Origin: Caballeronia sp. SL2Y3
GTDB taxonomy: Bacteria > Pseudomonadota > Gammaproteobacteria > Burkholderiales > Burkholderiaceae
Length of the DNA stretch: 64,000 bases
Direction: 5' to 3'
Assembly (NCBI RefSeq): GCF_022879575.1
Contig: NZ_CP084260.1
Span: 2,666,001-2,730,000, forward strand
In this document: positions 53,854 through 64,000 of the stretch, piece by piece
Position numbering within the stretch: the first letter of the stretch is position 1
How the letters are laid out: each line of letters begins with the position of its first letter
The notes under the pieces: model-generated
What the model was told of the DNA's origin: nothing
What the model saw: only the letters and a program-made list of their open reading frames with translations
Database searches by the model: none
Position numbers and translations under genes: made by a program

Positions 53854-55584
53854 TCAGGCGGTCTTCGCTTCGGCCAGCTTCAGTTCGTCGATCATCTGAG
53901 CGCGCATCACGAACTTCTGCACTTTGCCGGTGACGGTCATCGGCAACTCGTCGACAAAGCGGATATAGCGCGGAATCTTGTAGTGCGCGATCTGCCCTTC
54001 GCAGAATGCACGGATCTCCTGCTCAGTCGCCTGCTCACCCGGGCGCACCACGATCCATGCGCAGACTTCCTCGCCGTATTTCGCGTCGGGCACGCCGAAA
54101 ACCTGAACCGACTGGATCTTGGGATGACGGAACAGGAATTCTTCGATCTCTCGCGGATAAATGTTCTCGCCGCCGCGTATCAGCATGTCCTTCAACCGCC
54201 CGACGATATTGCAGTAACCCTCCGCGTCGAGCGTCGCAAGATCGCCGGTGTGCATCCAGCCATCGACGATCGCTTCGCGGGTCTTGGCTTCGTCGCCCCA
54301 ATAGCCTTTCATCACCGAATAACCGCGCGTGCAAAGTTCGCCCGTCTGTCCGACCGGCACGATTTGCCCGAGCGCATCGACGATCTTCACTTCGAGATGC
54401 GGCTGAATGCGGCCGACAGTGGCGGTGCGCTTGCCGAGGGGGTCCGTCGTCGAACTCTGGAACGAAACGGGGCTCGTCTCCGTCATGCCGTACGCGATGG
54501 TGATCTCGTTCAGGTGCATCTTCGACACGACGCGCTTCATCGTCTCGATGGGGCACGGCGAGCCCGCCATGATCCCCGTGCGCAGGCGGCTGAGGTCGTA
54601 TTTCGCGAAATCGGGGTGATCCAGTTCCGCGATGAACATCGTCGGCACGCCGTGCAGCGCGGTGCAGCCCTCTTCGCTAACGGCGGCGAGCGTCGCGGCG
54701 GGATCGAATGCTTCGCCGGGAAAGACCATCGCCGCGCCCGTCGATACGCACGCGAGCACCGCCAGCACCATGCCGAAGCAGTGATACAGCGGCACGGGAA
54801 TGCAGAGCGAATCGGCCTCGGTCAGGCGCATGGCCATCGCGATATATCGCGCGTTGTTGACAATGTTCCGATGCGTGAGCGTCGCGCCCTTCGGATTGCC
54901 GGTCGTACCGCTGGTGAACTGGATGTTGATCGCGTCGTGCGCGTCGAGCTTCGCTTCGAGCGCGTCGAGTCGCGCAGTGTCGAGCGCGGCGCGGCCCCGG
55001 CGCATCACGTCGTCGAAATTCAGCATGCCGGGCGTCGTGCCGTCGCCCATGCGGATCACCGTGCGCAGCGCAGGGAGCTTGGCCGCGTGCAGGTCGTTCG
55101 GCTCGGCGTCGGACAACTCGGGCGCGAGCGCCTGAAGCATATCCAGATACTTCGATGTCTTGAACTGCTCGGCCGCGATGATCGCCGTGCAGCCGACCTT
55201 GTGCAGCGCGTATTCCAACTCGGCGAGCCGATACGCCGGATTGATGTTCACCAAGACAGCACCGATGCGCGCGGTGGCGAACTGCGTCAGCAGCCACTCG
55301 GCGCGATTCGGCGACCAGATGCCGACGCGATCGCCCGCCTTGAGGCCGAGTTGCAGCAGCGCGGTCGCGAGCGCGTCGACCTCATGGGCGAACTCGCGCC
55401 ACGTCCAGCGGACGTTCTGCTCTCGGAACACGACGGCCGGTCGGTCCGGAAAGCGCGCAACCGTTTCCAGAAGGAAGCGCGAGACGGTGGCATCGCTGAG
55501 AGGGATATCGGTCGCGCCGCGGACATAAGAGAGGCCGTCGCGCGGTTCGATCTGCGCGCCGGCGTGCGTCGGTTCGTGTGCCAT
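53854..55584 (-). CDS. AMP-binding acyl-CoA synthetase
   Basis: A fatty-acid or related carboxylic-acid CoA ligase, 576 residues. P-loop-like motif [16 protein letters not shown] (about residue 220), [46 protein letters not shown] and the C-terminal catalytic Lys region [16 protein letters not shown] lies 7 nt before the ATG. The sequence resembles the medium-chain FadD group; the natural substrate is not evident. It is in the same direction as, and downstream of, the ATP synthase terminator. Confidence 0.92.
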   Translation of the reverse strand: MAHEPTHAGAQIEPRDGLSYVRGATDIPLSDATVSRFLLETVARFPDRPAVVFREQNVRWTWREFAHEVDALATALLQLGLKAGDRVGIWSPNRAEWLLTQFATARIGAVLVNINPAYRLAELEYALHKVGCTAIIAAEQFKTSKYLDMLQALAPELSDAEPNDLHAAKLPALRTVIRMGDGTTPGMLNFDDVMRRGRAALDTARLDALEAKLDAHDAINIQFTSGTTGNPKGATLTHRNIVNNARYIAMAMRLTEADSLCIPVPLYHCFGMVLAVLACVSTGAAMVFPGEAFDPAATLAAVSEEGCTALHGVPTMFIAELDHPDFAKYDLSRLRTGIMAGSPCPIETMKRVVSKMHLNEITIAYGMTETSPVSFQSSTTDPLGKRTATVGRIQPHLEVKIVDALGQIVPVGQTGELCTRGYSVMKGYWGDEAKTREAIVDGWMHTGDLATLDAEGYCNIVGRLKDMLIRGGENIYPREIEEFLFRHPKIQSVQVFGVPDAKYGEEVCAWIVVRPGEQATEQEIRAFCEGQIAHYKIPRYIRFVDELPMTVTGKVQKFVMRAQMIDELKLAEAKTA

Positions 55585-55772
55585 CGATGGACTCCGCCCG
55601 GATGAAGGCTAATTGGAAGGCCATTGTGCATGGCGACGCGGCCAGCGGGCATTCAGTGTTACCCGCAATGCTTGTCGGTCAGATCGGTCGAGGCTTCGGG
55701 GAATCAAAGCATTACGTGCATACCGGAAGCGTCGCGCATCCGATATGCACATTTGCCGAGGCTTGCACGCAT

Positions 55773-55798
55773 AAAAAAAGCAGCCCGGAGGCTGCTTT
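55773..55798 (-). terminator. Terminator of the ATP synthase operon
   Basis: On the minus strand GCAGCC-TCCG-GGCTGC is followed by T7, right after atpC. Confidence 0.9.
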
Positions 55799-55824
55799 CC
55801 TGACACGCGAATGTGCGTCTTTGC

Positions 55825-56250
55825 TCAGTGCTTCGCGTGCGCCTTGCGCAAACGCTGGATCGCTGCGAGCTGCGCCGCTGCATACGCCAGTTCGGCTTGC
55901 GCCGTAGCGTACTCGAGTTCGGATGCGTTGTTCTGCATCGCTTCCTCGGCGCGCTTCTTCGCTTGCTCGGCCTTGGCTTCGTCCAGATCGGCACCGCGAA
56001 TTGCGGTGTCGGCCAGCACGGTCACGATGCCCGGCTGAATCTCCAGAATTCCGCCCGCGACGAACACGAACTCTTCCGAGCCGTCTTCCGCCTCGATGCG
56101 CACTGCGCCCGGACGAATGCGCGTGATGAGCGGCGTGTGACCCGGCAGAATGCCGAGCTCACCTGACTCGCCCGGCAGCGCGACGAACTTCGCCTGGCCC
56201 GAGAAGATCTGCTCTTCCGCGCTGACGACGTCTACTTTGATGGTTGCCAT
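55825..56250 (-). CDS. atpC: ATP synthase epsilon subunit
   Basis: A regulatory, central-stalk subunit of F1. The 141-residue product ([37 protein letters not shown]) matches the family; the C-terminal two-helix hairpin is present. AGGAG lies before ATG 56250. Last gene of the operon. Confidence 0.96.
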   Translation of the reverse strand: MATIKVDVVSAEEQIFSGQAKFVALPGESGELGILPGHTPLITRIRPGAVRIEAEDGSEEFVFVAGGILEIQPGIVTVLADTAIRGADLDEAKAEQAKKRAEEAMQNNASELEYATAQAELAYAAAQLAAIQRLRKAHAKH

Positions 56251-56325
56251 GTTGTCCAACTCCTGGGTTGAGCGTAGTTCGAGGACGCCGGCACAAGCCG
56301 GCGTCCGCTTCGATACACCCGACCT

Positions 56326-57747
<1,422 letters not shown>

Positions 57748-57764
57748 TCACGCGGTCAGCAAAC

Positions 57765-58649
57765 TCAGACCGCCGCGGCGCCGCCGACGATTTCCGACAA
57801 TTCTTTCGTAATCGCTGCCTGACGGCTCTTGTTGTAGACGAGCTGCAGTTCGTTGATCACTTGTTTCGCGTTGTCCGACGCCGCCTTCATCGCGACCATG
57901 CGCGCTGACTGCTCCGACGCCATGTTCTCCGCGACCGCCTGATAGACGAGCGCCTCGACGTAACGCACGAGCAGGTCGTCCACCACGGTTTGCGCGTCCG
58001 GCTCGTAGATGTAATCCCACGACGTCTTCGGCGTTTCGCCTTCGCTCCCCTGTTTATGGAGATCGTCGATCGACAGCGGCAGAAGTTGCTCGATCACCGG
58101 CTCCTGCTTCATCGTGTTGACGAAGCGCGTGTACGCCAGGTACACCGCGTTGACCTTGCCTTCCGAGTACAAGTCGAGCTGCACCTTGATCGCGCCGATC
58201 AGCTTTTCCAGATGCGGCGTGTCGCCCAATTGCGTGACTTGCGACACGACACGGGCGCGCAGCCGGTTCAGAAAGCCGAGTCCCTTGCCGCCGATGGCCG
58301 ACGCCTCGATGGACACGCCGCTCTGATCCAGTTCCTTGATGCGGTTCAGCGACGCACGCAGGATGTTCGTGTTCATGCCGCCGCACAGGCCCTTGTCGGT
58401 CGTGACGAGGATCAGGCCAGCCGCTTTCGCGCCGTCGTTCTTCACCATGAACGGGTGACGATACTCGGGATTCGCGGCGCTCATGTGCGCTGCGATTGCG
58501 CGGACTCGGTCGGCGTACGGGCGGGCGGAACGCATGCGCTCCTGGGCGCGGCGCATCTTGGATGCGGCGACCATTTCCATCGCTTTCGTGATCTTGCGCG
58601 TGTTCTGCACGCTCTTGATCTTGCCGCGAATTTCCTTCATTCCAGCCAT
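57765..58649 (-). CDS. atpG: ATP synthase gamma subunit
   Basis: The rotating central shaft. 294 residues beginning [20 protein letters not shown], with the conserved C-terminal coil ending [20 protein letters not shown] and [17 protein letters not shown]. Confidence 0.97.
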   Translation of the reverse strand: MAGMKEIRGKIKSVQNTRKITKAMEMVAASKMRRAQERMRSARPYADRVRAIAAHMSAANPEYRHPFMVKNDGAKAAGLILVTTDKGLCGGMNTNILRASLNRIKELDQSGVSIEASAIGGKGLGFLNRLRARVVSQVTQLGDTPHLEKLIGAIKVQLDLYSEGKVNAVYLAYTRFVNTMKQEPVIEQLLPLSIDDLHKQGSEGETPKTSWDYIYEPDAQTVVDDLLVRYVEALVYQAVAENMASEQSARMVAMKAASDNAKQVINELQLVYNKSRQAAITKELSEIVGGAAAV

Positions 58650-58718
58650 TGCTTACTCCTTGATCGAAGCCGCGCGGCGGTCATCGACGATGCGCCGCGC
58701 GTTGCTCCTCAGTCCCGA

Positions 58719-60260
<1,542 letters not shown>

Positions 60261-60317
60261 TATTCGCTCCTGATAGTCAATTCTGTTGCGTGCCAGCTAA
60301 GGCGCTTCCAAGAAGCG

Positions 60318-60860
60318 TCAGGCGGTGAGCGCCGTCTGCATGCTGGCAAGGCGCGCGCGGACCGAGGTATCGAGCACTTCGTCGCCAACCGTCACGCGAA
60401 CGCCGCCGATCAGCGACTGATCGATTTCGACGATCGGTTTCAGCTTGCGCTCGAACTTGCGTTCGAGGCTTGCGACCAGGTCGTTCAACTGTGCGCCTTC
60501 GAGGGGGAACGCGCTGACGATATGCGCGTCGGCCGCACCTTCACGGGCGTTTTTCAGCTCGTCGAACTGGACGGCGATTTCCAGCAGCAGCGGCAGACGA
60601 TGGTTGTCCACCAGCATGCGCACGAAGTTCTTTGCCTGAGCGTTGCTCTGAGCGAGCGGCGACTTCACCGCGGCGAGCAGCAAGTCGGTGATCTGCTCGC
60701 GGCTCACTTTCGGGCTCGAGGCGACCGATTCCACTTCGGGCAGACGCGCAACCTGTGCCAGCTCCTCGACGAAGGTGGACCAGCCCGCGAGATCGCCGGT
60801 TTCGGCCACGCGGAACAGCGCTTCTGCGTAAGGACGAGCGATGGTTGCAAATTCGGCCAT
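60318..60860 (-). CDS. atpH: ATP synthase delta subunit
   Basis: Connects the peripheral stalk to F1. 180 residues, beginning [20 protein letters not shown], with the C-terminal [20 protein letters not shown] signature. 2 bp after atpF. Confidence 0.97.
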   Translation of the reverse strand: MAEFATIARPYAEALFRVAETGDLAGWSTFVEELAQVARLPEVESVASSPKVSREQITDLLLAAVKSPLAQSNAQAKNFVRMLVDNHRLPLLLEIAVQFDELKNAREGAADAHIVSAFPLEGAQLNDLVASLERKFERKLKPIVEIDQSLIGGVRVTVGDEVLDTSVRARLASMQTALTA

Positions 60861-60862
60861 GA

Positions 60863-61333
60863 TCAGAGCTCGGTTTTGAGTTGATTCAGCAGATCGGCGT
60901 GAGCCTTCTGATCGACTTCGCGTCTCAGAATTTGCTCTGCGCCCTTCACGGCCAGCGCCGCGACTTCAGCACGCAGCGTTTCGCGGGCCTTAACGATTTG
61001 CTGGTCGGCGTCCGCCTTGGCCTGCGCGATGATGCGCGCGGCTTCGGCTTGCGCGTTGGCCTTGATTTCTTCGGCGACGGCGGCGGCGCGCTTCTCGGCG
61101 TCCGCAATGCGCTGCTGGCCGTCGTTGCGAGCCTGCGCGAGTTCCTGGTCGACGCGCTTGTGCGCGGCTTCCAGCTCCGCCTTGCCCTTGTCGGCGGCGG
61201 CGAGGCCGTCGGCAATCTTCTTCGAGCGCTCGTCGAGGGCGTTGATCAACGGCGGCCACACGAACTTCATCGTGAACCACGCGAGGATCAGAAACACGAC
61301 CATTTGCGCAAACAGGGTTGCGTTGAGATTCAC
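60863..61333 (-). CDS. atpF: ATP synthase subunit b
   Basis: The peripheral stalk subunit. 156 residues with an N-terminal membrane helix ([20 protein letters not shown]) and a long charged coiled coil rich in Ala, Lys and Glu. Confidence 0.97.
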   Translation of the reverse strand: MNLNATLFAQMVVFLILAWFTMKFVWPPLINALDERSKKIADGLAAADKGKAELEAAHKRVDQELAQARNDGQQRIADAEKRAAAVAEEIKANAQAEAARIIAQAKADADQQIVKARETLRAEVAALAVKGAEQILRREVDQKAHADLLNQLKTEL

Positions 61334-61468
61334 GGTGTTTCCTTAAACGTTGCTTGATCGGAGAGTGAAACGGTTAAAAGGCGCTAACCGGCTGTTGTGC
61401 TCGATCAGCGCCTCACCCGTTCCGTTCTGCGTCCTGTCAAAAATTCGGACGCGCACTTCCGAGAAACC

Positions 61469-61828
<360 letters not shown>

Positions 61829-62680
61829 TCAGTGCGTGTCATGCGCCTGGCCGAGATACACCAGCGTCAGCATCATGAAAATGAAGGCCTGCAGAAACAC
61901 GATCAGGATGTGGAACACTGCCCACACCGTGCCCGCGATCACATGGCCAATGAAGCCGAGCACGGACAGGTTCGCACCGAAGGTCCACATGCTGCCGAGA
62001 AGCGCGATCAGCAGGAACAGCAGCTCGCCGGCGTACATGTTGCCGAAAAGTCGCATGCCGAGGGAAACCGTTTTGGCGGCGAACTCGATGATGTTCAGCG
62101 CGAGGTTCGGAATCCACAGAACCGGATGCGAGCCGAACGGAGCGGACAGCAGTTCGTGCACGAAACCGCCGGCGCCCTTGATCTTGATGTTGTAGTAGAG
62201 CATCAGCAGCAACACGCCCAGCGCGATGCCGATGGTGCCGTTGAGGTCAGCGGTCGGCACGATGCGATGATGCGGAAGCGCGTGCTCGAGCCCGAGCCAG
62301 CCGATTACGCGGCCAGGCAAGTCAACGGGGATGAAGTCGAGCGAGTTCATCAGCGCGACCCAGACGAACACGGTCAGCGCGAGCGGCGCGATGAAACGGC
62401 GGCTGCCGTGGATCATCGACTTCGACTGGTCCTCGACCATTTCCACGAGCATTTCGATTGCGCACTGGAAACGGCCGGGCACGCCGGACGTGGCCTTGCG
62501 CGCAGCCAGGCCCAGAATGATGATGGTCAAAAGGCCGCATACGATGGACCAGAACAGCGTGTCCAGATTCCAGACGTGGATGTCGAAGATCGACGTCTGC
62601 GGATGCGTGGAAAGATTCTGCAAGTGGTGCGCAATGTACTCGGACGGATCCAGAGCGTGCGTTCCTTCGCTAGCTGCCAT
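61829..62680 (-). CDS. atpB: ATP synthase subunit a
   Basis: The proton channel subunit. 283 residues with several membrane helices, including [14 protein letters not shown] and the essential Arg region in [12 protein letters not shown]. Start ATG 62680 chosen over an upstream TTG. Confidence 0.96.
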   Translation of the reverse strand: MAASEGTHALDPSEYIAHHLQNLSTHPQTSIFDIHVWNLDTLFWSIVCGLLTIIILGLAARKATSGVPGRFQCAIEMLVEMVEDQSKSMIHGSRRFIAPLALTVFVWVALMNSLDFIPVDLPGRVIGWLGLEHALPHHRIVPTADLNGTIGIALGVLLLMLYYNIKIKGAGGFVHELLSAPFGSHPVLWIPNLALNIIEFAAKTVSLGMRLFGNMYAGELLFLLIALLGSMWTFGANLSVLGFIGHVIAGTVWAVFHILIVFLQAFIFMMLTLVYLGQAHDTH

Positions 62681-62865
62681 ATCGTTAAAGCCACCCAAAT
62701 TGTCAAAAATCTTTCGCCGCCTTCGCTTCCGAGCCGCCGCTTCGCGTCGCGGCTCCGGGGCGAGAGGCCCGTGTGCGGAACGCGTCCCGCACTCATGTTC
62801 ATGCTACCTACTGCCACCCTGCGCGGCACTTACCCCGGAGGTCATGAAGACCGGCCGGCGCAAGG

Positions 62866-63375
62866 TCATCGCAGCGCCATCGCAACCCAGTACGCTTTCA
62901 GCGCGACGATGTACGTGACGAGCAACGGCAGCCACAGCGCGCTCTTATACCAGAGCGCGACCGCGACGAACATAGCAATCGTCGCTCCCATCTTCACGCC
63001 TTCGCCGATCATCCAGCTCATGATCGTTTCGGCGCCGCTTTTCGCCTTCAGGCGCGCGGCGAACAGAGCCGCAGGCACCCAGGCGATCGCTCCTCCCAGG
63101 AAGGCTGACAGCGCAGCATCGCCCGGCGGCTTGTAGAACAGCCACCAGAGCAGCGTCGCACCCAGGGACAAAACCATTTGCGCCGCCACGACCCGATACG
63201 GCGTGACACGCGATGGACGACTCACTTGCGGGCCGAACAGCTTTTCTGCCTGATCCCGTGTGAGCGGAACGATATTGTTATCTTGCGCTTCGGCGTCCCA
63301 CGAGTCGTCAGTCGAATTGCGCGGCTGATTTCCGGTGGCGTGACTATCGCCGGTCGAGCGAGCACTGACTTGCAT
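62866..63375 (-). CDS. atpI: ATP synthase subunit I
   Basis: A small membrane protein that helps assemble the c-ring. 169 residues with a hydrophilic N-terminal stretch of about 60 residues and then four membrane helices (VVAAQMVLSLGATLLWWLFY, FLGGAIAWVPAALFAARL, GATIAMFVAVALWY, LLVTYIVALKAYW). First gene of the operon. Start ATG 63375 has AAGGA close upstream; ATG 63390 would add five residues. Confidence 0.9.
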   Translation of the reverse strand: MQVSARSTGDSHATGNQPRNSTDDSWDAEAQDNNIVPLTRDQAEKLFGPQVSRPSRVTPYRVVAAQMVLSLGATLLWWLFYKPPGDAALSAFLGGAIAWVPAALFAARLKAKSGAETIMSWMIGEGVKMGATIAMFVAVALWYKSALWLPLLVTYIVALKAYWVAMALR

Positions 63376-63521
63376 GTTTCCTTTGCGCATGTGCGTCGCA
63401 TCCGCCTGACGTCCGCACGCGAAGTACTCGCGCTCGGCTTCAGGCCTTCAACCCAGTGTCCGGAGAATCACCTTGCGCTTTCGTGGCGCTTTCGAGGTGG
63501 CCTAGCTGATAAATCCGGGGG

Positions 63522-63550
63522 ATTGTAAGCGATTGTTGTCACGGATTCAA
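63522..63550 (-). promoter_or_regulatory. Promoter of the ATP synthase operon
   Basis: On the minus strand TTGAAT (-35) and TACAAT (-10) with a 17-bp spacer, about 150 bp before atpI. This is a good sigma-70 promoter for a constitutive operon. Confidence 0.72.
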
Positions 63551-63665
63551 TAGTTTAGGTGCGTCAAAAGCCAAGCGGACGAACCTTAAAAAACGGTCTC
63601 AGAAGCGAGATTTTTCTTGCGATTGCAAGCAGATTTTCAGATTGAAACGGGTTGTGTCGGACGCG

Positions 63666-64000
63666 TCAAAGGAGCACCCAGCCGATAAGCATGGCCGCGA
63701 TCCAAAAGGGTATCGACACGACATGGAACGGCGCCCACATGCCCTTCTCGCCGGACAAGCGCACGGCGATGAGATTCGCGAGCGAGCCGATTGCCACGCC
63801 GAACCCGCCCACGCTCACGCCGAACGCGAGCGCGCGCCAGTCCTTCGAGAACTCGGCGAGCACGATGGCCGCCGGCACGTTGCTGATGCCCTGCGAGAGC
63901 ACCGCGCCGGCGGCGAACGCGCGCACCGGCGAGTGGATGCCGATGCGTGCGATGGCATCGTGAATCGTCGGCAACGCGGCCGCACTGCGAAGCACGATGA
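63666..64000 (-). CDS. C-terminal part of an SLC13/ArsB-type ion transporter (5' end outside window)
   Basis: Only the last 111 or so residues are present; the reading frame is open through the right edge. It has three membrane helices and the signature LSQGISNVPAAIVLAEFSKD, then WRALAFGVSVGGFGVAIGSL and ANLIAVRL, of the ion transporter (citrate/arsenite/NhaD-like) superfamily. Substrate cannot be told from the tail. It is upstream of and in the same direction as the ATP synthase operon, which has its own promoter. Confidence 0.75.
   Translation of the reverse strand, partial: IVLRSAAALPTIHDAIARIGIHSPVRAFAAGAVLSQGISNVPAAIVLAEFSKDWRALAFGVSVGGFGVAIGSLANLIAVRLSGEKGMWAPFHVVSIPFWIAAMLIGWVLL

Overview
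The window comes from the chromosome of a GC-rich betaproteobacterium, most likely Burkholderiaceae of the Paraburkholderia/Caballeronia type. This rests on protein character (trifunctional PutA with an N-terminal ribbon-helix-helix, very long FlgA, Burkholderia-style FlhF/FlhG/FliA, RpoD-like promoters, tandem glycine riboswitch) and on gene order, not on any search. Almost all DNA is coding, at high GC.

Layout. 1-8.7 kb: flagellar genes, with flgB-C-D-E leftwards (flgE runs off the edge) and flgA, flgM, flgN, flhB, flhA rightwards; flgM has an almost perfect sigma-28 promoter. 8.7-10.0 kb: a two-gene module of unknown function, one member resembling DUF1828/DUF1829 proteins. 10.2-17.7 kb: serine and glycine catabolism (sdaA; gcvT-H-P behind a tandem glycine riboswitch) with an alginate-lyase-like gene in between. 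17.8-22.5 kb: a Gfo/Idh/MocA oxidoreductase, Rep helicase, a diheme cytochrome c and tRNA-Arg(CCG).

22.5-33.9 kb is a genomic island. A 37-bp perfect copy of the 3' end of tRNA-Arg recurs 11.45 kb downstream, giving two att-like sites. Between them lie an acyl carrier protein, two KASIII-type ketosynthases, a short-chain reductase, two left-handed beta-helix acyltransferase-like proteins, a Rieske oxygenase, a DegT-type sugar aminotransferase and a large GT2-TPR-GT41 glycosyltransferase. Together they look like a pathway that builds an acylated amino sugar and puts it on a protein, by analogy the flagellin; a broken IS256-type transposase lies just inside the right end.

34-38.6 kb: a membrane diguanylate cyclase, then fliA, flhG and flhF leftwards. 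These three normally follow flhA, so the flagellar cluster seems to have been split by an inversion or insertion of about 30 kb. 38.9-53.2 kb: an orphan ThDP enzyme, a NYN-plus-cold-shock-like protein, a branched-chain amino-acid binding protein, putA, a tiny membrane protein behind a sigma-28-like promoter, priA, hemE, pheC-like and an alpha/beta hydrolase. 53.2-53.9 kb is non-coding and holds a candidate small RNA ending in a strong terminator. 53.9-63.7 kb: an acyl-CoA synthetase and the complete ATP synthase operon atpI-B-E-F-H-A-G-D-C, with promoter and terminator. The right edge cuts a membrane transporter gene.

The regions form three functional blocks: motility (structure, secretion, regulation, probable glycosylation and c-di-GMP), one-carbon/amino-acid catabolism, and energy metabolism.
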